Origin: Opitutaceae bacterium
GTDB lineage: Bacteria; Verrucomicrobiota; Verrucomicrobiia; Opitutales; Opitutaceae
Length of the DNA stretch: 58,098 nt
Assembly (NCBI GenBank): GCA_005792355.1
Contig: SXSC01000382.1
Location: 1-58,098, forward strand
Direction of reading: 5' to 3'
This document shows, in pieces, positions 1 to 7,660 of this stretch. How positions within the stretch are numbered: position 1 is the first letter of the stretch; each line of letters begins with the position of its first letter. The position numbers and the translations under genes are program-made. The notes below the pieces were generated by a model. The model was given only the letters and a program-made list of their open reading frames with translations. It did not search any database and was not told the origin of the DNA.

Positions 1-100
1 CACGGAGGGAAAAGAGAGGCCACAGAGCGGAGGAGCGGGCGTTCTTTTCCGGTGGTATTCTCTGTGACCTCCTGCCGGGCCTCAGTGACCTCTGTGACCA
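1..100. repeat. degenerate dispersed intergenic repeat
   Basis: Short related words recur here: CACGGAG, CACAGAG, CTCTGTGACCTCC and GTGACCTCTGTGACC, partly inverted relative to each other. No convincing gene covers the stretch. The pattern resembles degenerate CTCTGTGACC-type repeats that I associate with intergenic DNA in Verrucomicrobiota, but the match is from memory. It lies behind the 3' end of the toxin gene. Confidence 0.3.
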
Positions 101-148
101 GCGGTTTGATTCCTTCGGTTGCGGTTGACGCGTTAGGAAATGTCCGGG

Positions 149-403
149 CTAATAATGGTGGCGAAGCTGGAGCAGCCACACGTTTCCCCCACTCACTTTG
201 TAGACCACCCGGTGCTCCCCATCGATTCGCCGTGACCAACAGCCCTGATACTCATGCTTCAGAGGCTCGGGCTTGCCAATTCCGCTGAAGGGTTCGCGCG
301 AGATTTCCTTCAAGAGCAGGTTGATCCGCCGGAGCTGTTTGGTGTCGGTCGCCTGCCAGTACGCGTAGTCCTGCCAGGCCTCGGGCGTAAAAACCAGATT
401 CAC
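149..403 (-). CDS. yoeB: YoeB-type toxin (RelE/ParE superfamily mRNA interferase)
   Basis: This 84-residue protein is a Txe/YoeB family toxin, a ribosome-dependent mRNA interferase that cleaves mRNA in the A site. It is the usual family length. The central segment GKPEPLKHEYQGCWSRRI and the following EHRVVYKV match the conserved YoeB core that supplies the catalytic Glu and Arg. The C-terminal LRHHY matches the catalytic His-Tyr tail. It lies 6 bp downstream of the YefM-type antitoxin gene on the same strand, the usual antitoxin-first order. Regulation is expected to be by the antitoxin and the toxin-antitoxin complex at the palindrome ahead of the antitoxin gene. All expected motifs are present, so it looks intact. 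Confidence 0.93.
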   Translation of the reverse strand: MNLVFTPEAWQDYAYWQATDTKQLRRINLLLKEISREPFSGIGKPEPLKHEYQGCWSRRIDGEHRVVYKVSGGNVWLLQLRHHY

Positions 404-409
404 CGCCGG

Positions 410-664
410 TCAGACCTCGATCAGCTTTCGCACCTTGCCATGGCCTTTGTCCATCGAGCGAATCGCGGCGCGCAAACGCGCGGCATTCTTCGGACTCCGG
501 GTGAGATAGGCCGTTTCCTCCATCGCCTTGTAGTCCTCCAGCGAAACCATCACCACCGCCTGATCGCGATTGCGCGTGATGATGACCGGCTCCCGATCGT
601 CGCATACTTTATCCATGGTCGAGGCGAGATTCTCCCGGGCGGCCGTGTAAGTGATGGCGTTCAT
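410..664 (-). CDS. yefM: YefM-type antitoxin (Phd/YefM family)
   Basis: This 84-residue protein is a Phd/YefM antitoxin that would neutralise the downstream YoeB toxin by direct binding and repress its own operon. The N-terminal half (about residues 1-50) has the Phd/YefM DNA-binding fold signature, with ITYTAARENLASTMD followed by ITRNRDQAVVMVSLEDY. The C-terminal segment EETAYLTRSPKNAARL closely resembles the toxin-binding region of the E. coli protein. The start at 664 is chosen because an AGGA lies about 10 nt upstream and an operator-like palindrome directly precedes it. Length and gene order are typical. Confidence 0.93.
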   Translation of the reverse strand: MNAITYTAARENLASTMDKVCDDREPVIITRNRDQAVVMVSLEDYKAMEETAYLTRSPKNAARLRAAIRSMDKGHGKVRKLIEV

Positions 665-665
665 A

Positions 666-683
666 TGGACATTATCCTGTCCA
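666..683 (-). promoter_or_regulatory. putative autoregulatory operator of the yefM-yoeB operon
   Basis: A perfect inverted repeat TGGACA-N6-TGTCCA lies immediately upstream of the antitoxin start. On the minus strand the spacer reads GGATAA, which could contribute to a -10 element, and contains the likely Shine-Dalgarno AGGA. Phd/YefM proteins bind palindromes at this position, so it is the obvious operator candidate. The sequence is seen directly; the function is inferred. Confidence 0.55.
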
Positions 684-758
684 ATCGCCCCGGGCCGTCA
701 ACCCCCCGTTTCGTCGGTTTCGCAGGAAACCGCGCCCCCGGGGAGGGAGTCTTCGATG

Positions 759-775
759 ATCCGATCGGATAATAC
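759..775 (+). promoter_or_regulatory. CCGATCGG palindrome with adjacent TAATAC, upstream of the glycosidase
   Basis: A perfect 12-bp palindrome ATCCGATCGGAT overlaps a TAATAC hexamer that could serve as a -10 box. It lies about 60 bp ahead of the glycosidase start. The core CCGATCGG recurs at comparable distances ahead of the TonB receptor genes at 4140 and 10183 and further ahead of the one at 18157, suggesting a shared operator. No clear -35 element is visible. Regulator unknown. Confidence 0.4.
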
Positions 776-836
776 CGCCGTCGCGCGAAATGATGCACCA
801 TGGGAGCAATCTTGATGCCCGGTTTCCTCCTCTGCC

Positions 837-3800
837 ATGAACGATCCCACGTCCGCCACTCCAGCTTTCCGTCGCTCGATGAATCCCGATCGGTTTGGTC
901 TGATCCGCGTCTTTCCCGGTTTCTGCCGGTTATTGATCGGCCTCTGCGTGATCGCGCAAGCCGCCCGCGGCGAATTTCCCGCCGGTTCGCCCGTTTCCCC
1001 TTTTCTGATCGGCCAGAATTTTTGGCTGAATCCGCCGGACTCGGCTTATGCGATTATCGGTGCCAGCGGAGTGAAGATGATGCGGATTGGCGGCAAAGCC
1101 TATGACGACAATCCGCTCTCCGACGCCGCGCTGCTCAGGCAAGTGGACAACATCCGCGGGATCGGCGCCGAACCGCTGATCCAGGTTTCGCGCCACAAGA
1201 GCGCCGCCATCGCCGCCGCGACGGTCACGTTTCTCAACGTCACGCACGGTCGCGCCGTGAAGTACTGGTCCATCGGGAACGAGCCCGACCTGGAGTGGAG
1301 CGGCACCGAGGCGGCCCTCGCCACCTACGTCGCCGGCTACACCAGGACCATCGCCGTTGCGATGCGCGACGTCGATCCTTCGATCGCGATCAGCGCCACC
1401 GACATGGCGTTCCATAGCACCCCGAAATACGATGCCCTGCTCGGCGGCGCCGCCGACATCACCGGCCGCGACGCCAAGGGCCGCTTCTACGTGGACGGCA
1501 TCAATTTTCATCGCTACCCGTTTGCCGACGTTTTCACGCGCTCCGCCGTGCTCGCGGAGATGCACACCAACTTCGAATCGCGCGTCGCTGTCTTCGTCGC
1601 CCAACTTGCCAGCGCCAACACCCTCCACGGCCGCACGGGCTCCGCCGCGCTCACCTGGGGCCTCACCGAGTTTAATCTCACCTACAAGAATCCCGGCACT
1701 ACCACGAATAATATCGCCGGCCTGGGCGTCTCCTCGTTTCTCAACGGTCAGTTTTTCGCCGAGTATTTTCGCGTCGCGATGAAATACGGCGCCCATCTGA
1801 CCAACACGTGGAGTCTCTTGGAGGGCGGCGGCAACGGCAGCAGCACGGATTTCGGCTATATTGGCGGCTCGTGGACGGCCCCCGTGATGCGGTCCAGTTT
1901 CTTCCATCTCCAAATGGTCGCGAACTATCTGCTCCCGGGCGGATATTTGCTGGCCTCATCTAGTGCGCCCAACCTCGCGGTCCTCGCCACCAGTGTCGCT
2001 GCGGGCGAACGGCTCGCGGTAATGATCCTCAATCAGGATACATCCGGCCAGCAGGCGTTCACGCTGCGCCTGAACGACGAGCCGGTCCTCGGCCCCGGCG
2101 CCAGAATCAACGTCTCCGCCGGCCGCGCCCGCGAGTTCTCCGGCACCATCGAAAACCAGAGCACCGCCGTCCTCATTTTCGATGCCAGCGGCGCGCTCCA
2201 GCAGCGCGTCCTCTACTCCCTCGCACGCAACCGGCTCAACCTCCCGCCGCTCGTGGAGACGTTCCCCCTTTTCACTCGCGCGCCCGCTGCGCCCACGCAG
2301 CTCAACGCCACCGCCGGCGATGCCGAGATTTCGCTCAGTTGGACCGCCGGCGCGGCGACCGGCTTCAACGTGAAACGCGCCTCGTCCGGCAGCAGCACCT
2401 TCACCGCGATCGCCACTGGCGTGATGGCGCCGACGTTTACCGACTCCGGCCTCACCAACGGCGTCGCTTACCGCTACGTCATTACGGCCGTGAATGCCCT
2501 GGGCGAGAGCGCCGCATCCGCCCCGGCCGAAAGCACGCCCGCGGCGCGCATCGGCTCTTCCGTCGTGCTCGAAGCCGAGTCACTCCCGGTCGTCGCCAGC
2601 GGCAGCGCGACTTCGATCGTCGCCGAGTCCGCCGCGAGCAACGGCCGTTGGGTGCAACTCAACGCCACCGCCGCCGGGCCCGCGATGGAGTTTACCACCA
2701 CCTCGATCCCCGCCGGCAGCTTCCGTTTTCAACTCGCCTACAAGGCCAACAACAACCGCGGCCAGGTTCTCGTCACCGTTGACGGCGCCCCGGTGGGCGA
2801 CGCCCTCGATCAATACGCCTCCAGCATCGCCTTCACCGCCGCGACGCTCGGACGCGTCACGTTCGCCGTCGCCGGCCCACACGTGATCCGCCTCACCTGC
2901 ACCGGAAGAAATGCGGCGTCCTCCGGCTATCTCGTCGCCGCCGACCGTCTCGATTTCCTCGCCCCGGAAGCCGCCCCGCTCGTGTTGGGCAACCTCAACC
3001 AAGCGCCCGACGGCACCCCCAAGTCGATCTCGGTGCAGACGACTCCGGCCAATCTTCCTGTCCTCGTCACGTACGACGGCCGCACGACTGCGCCCACCGT
3101 GGCCGGCACCTACGCTGTTGTCGCGCGGATCAGTTCCGCCGATTACTTCGCCACCACGAGCGCCATCCTTACGCTCTCCACCGTGCCGGCCGACTCCAGT
3201 CGCTTGAGCAACGTCTCGGTCCGTACGACGCTCGCCGCCAATCAGATTCTAACGGTCGGCCTCACCATGCAGGGCGGAGAGAAGCCCTTGCTCATGCGCG
3301 CCGCCGGTCCGGCGCTCGGTGCGTTCGGTGTGCCTGGCACCATGGCCAACCCGCGCCTCGCGCTCTTTCACGATTCCACGCAGGTCGCCGCCAACGACGA
3401 CTGGGCCGGCGACTCTGCCGTCGTCGCCGCGACCGCTGTTGTCGGCGCTTTTCCATTTGCAAACGCCGCGAGTCTCGACGCCGCGCTGGTGGCTCGCATC
3501 GACGGCGGCCGCACGCTGCAAGTCTCCGGCCCCTCTTCCGGCAACGTGATTGTCGAAGCCTACGACGCGGGCCCGGGCGACACGTCGCGCCTCACCAATC
3601 TTTCGGCGCTCAACTTCGTCGGCACCGGGGGCGACGTCCTCATCGCCGGCTTCACGCTGGCGGGAACCGGCACCAAAACGCTGCTCATCCGCGCCGCCGG
3701 CCCCAGCCTCGGCGCGCTCGGTATTCCCGACACGCTCGCCGATCCCAGACTTGAACTCTTCAGGGCAACGAACCCCGCCGTCAAAATCGCCGAAAACGAT

Positions 3801-3977
3801 ACGCACGCGCCGAGCCTCGCCGCGGTCTCCGCCCGCGTTGGTGCGTTCGCCTTCACCCCCGGCGGCAAAGATGCCGCCCTCCTCATCAACCTCCCTGCGG
3901 GCGGCTACACCGTTCAGGTCTCCGGCACTGACGGCGGTACGGGCCTGGCCCTCGTGGAAGTTTACGAAGTGCCATGA
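837..3977 (+). CDS. secreted multidomain glycoside hydrolase (clan GH-A-like) with FN3, CBM-like and tandem C-terminal repeats
   Basis: A 1046-residue exported protein with a signal peptide at about residues 21-45. Residues 55-400 look like a (beta/alpha)8 glycosidase: SIGNEPDL offers Glu149 as acid/base and WGLTEFN offers Glu278 as nucleophile, the clan GH-A arrangement. I cannot assign a family; GH39/GH51-like enzymes are the closest in feel. A fibronectin type III domain follows (about 481-567), then a galactose-binding CBM6/35-like domain (571-707), an MBG-like domain (708-780) and two related repeats of about 130 residues (785-914 and 915-1046), each with an RAAGP.LGA.G.P signature. Residue 15 (position 879) is an alternative start that still gives a signal peptide. 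It opens the glycan-utilisation region and has a CCGATCGG palindrome upstream. Substrate unknown. Confidence 0.75.
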   Translation: MNDPTSATPAFRRSMNPDRFGLIRVFPGFCRLLIGLCVIAQAARGEFPAGSPVSPFLIGQNFWLNPPDSAYAIIGASGVKMMRIGGKAYDDNPLSDAALLRQVDNIRGIGAEPLIQVSRHKSAAIAAATVTFLNVTHGRAVKYWSIGNEPDLEWSGTEAALATYVAGYTRTIAVAMRDVDPSIAISATDMAFHSTPKYDALLGGAADITGRDAKGRFYVDGINFHRYPFADVFTRSAVLAEMHTNFESRVAVFVAQLASANTLHGRTGSAALTWGLTEFNLTYKNPGTTTNNIAGLGVSSFLNGQFFAEYFRVAMKYGAHLTNTWSLLEGGGNGSSTDFGYIGGSWTAPVMRSSFFHLQMVANYLLPGGYLLASSSAPNLAVLATSVAAGERLAVMILNQDTSGQQAFTLRLNDEPVLGPGARINVSAGRAREFSGTIENQSTAVLIFDASGALQQRVLYSLARNRLNLPPLVETFPLFTRAPAAPTQLNATAGDAEISLSWTAGAATGFNVKRASSGSSTFTAIATGVMAPTFTDSGLTNGVAYRYVITAVNALGESAASAPAESTPAARIGSSVVLEAESLPVVASGSATSIVAESAASNGRWVQLNATAAGPAMEFTTTSIPAGSFRFQLAYKANNNRGQVLVTVDGAPVGDALDQYASSIAFTAATLGRVTFAVAGPHVIRLTCTGRNAASSGYLVAADRLDFLAPEAAPLVLGNLNQAPDGTPKSISVQTTPANLPVLVTYDGRTTAPTVAGTYAVVARISSADYFATTSAILTLSTVPADSSRLSNVSVRTTLAANQILTVGLTMQGGEKPLLMRAAGPALGAFGVPGTMANPRLALFHDSTQVAANDDWAGDSAVVAATAVVGAFPFANAASLDAALVARIDGGRTLQVSGPSSGNVIVEAYDAGPGDTSRLTNLSALNFVGTGGDVLIAGFTLAGTGTKTLLIRAAGPSLGALGIPDTLADPRLELFRATNPAVKIAENDTHAPSLAAVSARVGAFAFTPGGKDAALLINLPAGGYTVQVSGTDGGTGLALVEVYEVP

Positions 3978-4049
3978 GGACTCCTCCGATCGTCTGGTCT
4001 TCGCGGCAATTCTGATTTCAGCCCCCCGACGCCACCACACGCGGCGGTT

Positions 4050-4066
4050 ATCCGATCGGGTAATAG
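4050..4066 (+). promoter_or_regulatory. CCGATCGG palindrome with adjacent TAATAG, upstream of a TonB receptor
   Basis: The second copy of the CCGATCGG core, followed directly by GTAATAGCGC, lies about 80 bp ahead of the receptor start at 4140. Spacing and the following TAATA match the copy at 759-775. It is probably an operator or promoter element for the receptor gene. Confidence 0.38.
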
Positions 4067-4139
4067 CGCAGGGCCGGGAAAGGCTTATTATGGGAGAGTT
4101 CTCCGCCTCGTCTACCCCGTTACTCGTTTCCTAAATACC

Positions 4140-7100
4140 GTGAATCAACGAACGTCCCCGACCCTCCCGTCCCGTCATGGGCTCAGCCTCCTCGCGACCG
4201 CCCTCCTCGCCCTCGGTGTTGGCACCGTCACCGCCCAGACCATCCCCGCAGCCAAATCCGCGACGGATGATACGATCCTTCTCTCCCCCTTCACCGTGAG
4301 CACGGAAAAGGACAACGGTTTCGTTGCCGCCAGTTCGCTCGCCGGTGGCCGCATCGCCAGCGCGTTAAAGGACACTCCGGTCGCCTACTCCGTGATCACC
4401 TCCGAGTTTCTCGAGGCGCTAAACCTGACCGACGCGGTCCAGGCCGCCGCTTGGACCGTCAACAGCCAGAGCGATGTCTCCGACGGCAATAATCAAACGC
4501 TGAGCGGCAACAGCCCGATCTCCAACACGCGACTGCGTGGCACCGGTATCAACGCTCCCACGCGCAATTTTTTCCCGTTCTTTGTGAGCCCGGACAGTTA
4601 CAATCTGGACCGGGTCGACTTTGGTCGCGGCCCCAATGCCGTTCTCTTCGGCGCCGGTGGCATCGGTGGCACGGTGAACTCCGTGACGAAACAGGCCCTG
4701 CCGGGTAAGAAACTGGACGCCCTGAAGCTCCAAGGAGGCAGTTTTAACAAGTTGCGACTTACCTACGACTTCAACCGGCCTTTCGACGGGAACAAGGGCG
4801 CGGTGCGAGTGAACGTGATGAAAGACACCAGCGATACGTGGCGCGATAACGAATGGACCGACCGGTATGGCGTGGCCCTCGCGACCAAGTATAACCTCAC
4901 CCCACGATTGAGCATCCGCCTCGAAGGCGAGGTCATGGAGCGCAAGGAAAACCGGGCCCTCACCTCCCTGCGCGATCGTTTGTCGAGCTGGGATGGCAAG
5001 ACCACCTTTAGTGGCATACCTGCCGTGGATCTCACGCAAGCGGAGCGCTCTGCCGCCGGCGTCAGCAGCCCCATTCCCATGCGTTGGGTGCAAAACGCGA
5101 ATTTTCCCTCCGGGTCCCTGTTGAATTTCGCCAACACTTACTATTCGGCCGCGCTCGGACAGAATGGCACGCTGGCCAACACGGGGCGGATCAATGGCGT
5201 GCCCATCCTCACCCCCGGTTTCGGTCTCGGCGACACGGCGATGGTGGACGATTATACCGGCATACCGGGTGATCGCTGGGCCGCCATCCAGCGTGGTTCC
5301 CCGTTCTTCACCCCGCCCTCCCGCGAGCAGACGCCGCTCTGGACCAGCCGCATCCCGACCTTCACGGAAAAAGGCAAAGACCTGGCCATGTACCTCAACT
5401 ATCAGCTGGGAAAGAGTCTGTTCATCGAAGTCGCAGCTGATGCGAACACGTCAAAGCGCATTGGCAACGCGGCCATGCGCCGCGGTGCGATGGACCTGTA
5501 TATGGATATCAACAAGACGCTCCCCAACGGGAGTGCCAATCCAGGCTACCTGCACCCTTACACCGAATTCATGGAATATCGGAATCACCGCGACGACGAC
5601 GTGAAGAACGTGCGCGCCCAGGCGGTTTACAGCAAGGACTTCAGCAAAGGTCGGCTGAACGGGAAATTAAATTTGAGTCTCATGGGCGGGATCAACATCG
5701 AGCGGAACGAGTCGCGCGCCCGGACCCTCCTGCTGCCGTTGACCGAGGCCCGCGTGGGTTCGGGCACGACGGCCCTGAATTTCACCGGTCTCGACGGTCG
5801 CTCCTGGGTCGACAATATCGAATACAGTGAATTCGGCATCTACACCCGCCTCTACCTCGATCAGGCGGACAAGAAATACCAGCCGCCCGGCGAGACTCCG
5901 CTGACCATTTTTAATCCCGTGACCGGCACGACCCAGCAGGTCGCGCCGAAGTGGATGTATGACACCCGGCGCGTGGACAATAACAGGAACAGCCTCAAGA
6001 AATACAAATACTACCAATCCGCGGCCAACCTCGACCTGTTCCACAACAAGCTGATTTTGATCGGCGCCTTCCGGCGGGATTTGGCCGAATTTGGGGAAGA
6101 GCGGGTGATCCAACCCGGCTACGAAAAGCCGGGCTGGGACGGGAGCAGTATTAACTTCCGGAAGGCCGCTCCGGCTGACTATCAAACGCTGACTTACTTC
6201 CCGAGGAACGCCGCCGGCGTCATCACCGGCCCCGCGGTCAGCGCCGCGGCCCGGCCCATCCTCAAGACCAATAACATCAATGTCGGGAACCCGTTGTATG
6301 CCAATGATCGCTTCCAGGACGATTTCAACGCCCCCTATGTCCATCCGAAAATCAACACCTACACCATGGGTGGCGTCCTTAATCTCCGGTCGTGGCTTGG
6401 GGTTTACGCCAACCGCAGCCAGACGTTCAGCCTGCAAGGGGCGCAGACCAAAATCGACGGCAGCCTGGTGGATCCCACCGCGTCGATCGGGGACGATTAC
6501 GGCATCCGCGTCACCCTGCCAAGTGGCAGGCTGTCCATCAACCTCGGCAAATTCACGTCTGATCAGGAAAAGAATGCCTTTAACCAAAACTTCGATTTCA
6601 AGAATTCCTACAATCAGATCGCGAGCGCTCCGGTGATCGGCGATCTCAGCCCCACCGGCCGCAACCAGCGGAATGTCGGATCCTTTCCCGACAACGTCTA
6701 CGATACCCAGACGCGTCATGTGGAGGGTTATGAACTTGAGATCACCGCCAACCTCACGAGCGCCTGGCGCCTGTTGTTCAATGTCGCCAAGACGGTCGGG
6801 GTGAATTCGAACCAAAGTCCCGACACCATCGCGTATTTTGCTTCGCAGGACGCCACGAGCCGACTGATCCTGAAGGATGCGGGTGTGATCATTAACGCCA
6901 ATAACGACGCCTCGATCGACCCGATCTACAACGATCCGACGTTGATCAATCTCACTCGCGTGCAAGCGGCGGTCGACGGCTTCAATCGCATCGAAGACGT
7001 CCTCAAGAAGAACATCATCTCCGTCCCCCAGCCGGTGAACGGCATCAGCAAGTGGGTGGGCAACGTCTCGACCGACTACCGTTTCTCCCGCGGCTTCCTC

Positions 7101-7502
7101 GAAGGCTTTCGCATCGGCGGCGGCGTCAGGTATCGCGGACCGATGGGCGTCGGCTACCGCGGCAGCGACACGATTGTCGACCCCAGTGACCCGACCCGGG
7201 CGATCGATGATCCGACTGTCGACGGCACCACCCCGGTCATGTCCAATGCCCAGTGGATCACCACCGCCAGTCTGTCGTATACGTTTAAGCTGAAAGAAAG
7301 GCGGTCACTCCGGCTCGACCTGAACATCGACAACGTGCTGAACGACAAGGAAGTGATCCGCACCACCTCCTTCGCCAGTCAGGGCAACACCTATCTGCGG
7401 CCGCGGACGACCATCAGTTCGCCGGCGCGCGTCACCGTTCCAGGCGCGTTCTCCTATACGGTGCCGCGCAACTTCGCGCTCTCAGCGACGATGAATTTCT
7501 AA
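4140..7502 (+). CDS. TonB-dependent outer-membrane receptor
   Basis: This 1120-residue protein is an outer-membrane TonB-dependent receptor that would import a ligand using energy from the TonB-ExbBD complex. A signal peptide ending at TVTAQ is followed by LSPFTVSTEKDNG, a TonB-box-like motif shared with the other receptors here. The plug domain (about residues 55-190) contains VDFGRGPNAVLFGAGGIGG, the classic plug signature, and the rest is beta-barrel ending in aromatic MNF. GTG is the start; no in-frame ATG keeps the signal peptide. It is longer than siderophore receptors and resembles the large Opitutaceae receptors tied to carbohydrate uptake. It follows the secreted glycosidase, which supports a glycan ligand, but the ligand is not shown. 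No SusD gene accompanies it. Confidence 0.88.
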   Translation: MNQRTSPTLPSRHGLSLLATALLALGVGTVTAQTIPAAKSATDDTILLSPFTVSTEKDNGFVAASSLAGGRIASALKDTPVAYSVITSEFLEALNLTDAVQAAAWTVNSQSDVSDGNNQTLSGNSPISNTRLRGTGINAPTRNFFPFFVSPDSYNLDRVDFGRGPNAVLFGAGGIGGTVNSVTKQALPGKKLDALKLQGGSFNKLRLTYDFNRPFDGNKGAVRVNVMKDTSDTWRDNEWTDRYGVALATKYNLTPRLSIRLEGEVMERKENRALTSLRDRLSSWDGKTTFSGIPAVDLTQAERSAAGVSSPIPMRWVQNANFPSGSLLNFANTYYSAALGQNGTLANTGRINGVPILTPGFGLGDTAMVDDYTGIPGDRWAAIQRGSPFFTPPSREQTPLWTSRIPTFTEKGKDLAMYLNYQLGKSLFIEVAADANTSKRIGNAAMRRGAMDLYMDINKTLPNGSANPGYLHPYTEFMEYRNHRDDDVKNVRAQAVYSKDFSKGRLNGKLNLSLMGGINIERNESRARTLLLPLTEARVGSGTTALNFTGLDGRSWVDNIEYSEFGIYTRLYLDQADKKYQPPGETPLTIFNPVTGTTQQVAPKWMYDTRRVDNNRNSLKKYKYYQSAANLDLFHNKLILIGAFRRDLAEFGEERVIQPGYEKPGWDGSSINFRKAAPADYQTLTYFPRNAAGVITGPAVSAAARPILKTNNINVGNPLYANDRFQDDFNAPYVHPKINTYTMGGVLNLRSWLGVYANRSQTFSLQGAQTKIDGSLVDPTASIGDDYGIRVTLPSGRLSINLGKFTSDQEKNAFNQNFDFKNSYNQIASAPVIGDLSPTGRNQRNVGSFPDNVYDTQTRHVEGYELEITANLTSAWRLLFNVAKTVGVNSNQSPDTIAYFASQDATSRLILKDAGVIINANNDASIDPIYNDPTLINLTRVQAAVDGFNRIEDVLKKNIISVPQPVNGISKWVGNVSTDYRFSRGFLEGFRIGGGVRYRGPMGVGYRGSDTIVDPSDPTRAIDDPTVDGTTPVMSNAQWITTASLSYTFKLKERRSLRLDLNIDNVLNDKEVIRTTSFASQGNTYLRPRTTISSPARVTVPGAFSYTVPRNFALSATMNF

Positions 7503-7660
7503 CCGACCGCGCTCCTCCATCACCCCCCCCCGGAGCCACACGCATTCCGCTCCAGCTGAATTTCTGAGCCGCCGCGAGGGCCAAACGCAGCGGCCATTGG
7601 GATTAACCCCTCCCGGATCCGATCCCCCTGAAAATCCAGTTTCCTAGCAGCCGTTTTCCC

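Noticed and set aside
5667..6965. Minus-strand open frame of 432 codons inside the TonB receptor at 4140
   Set aside because: Fully contained in a gene with clear plug and barrel features; no independent evidence for coding.
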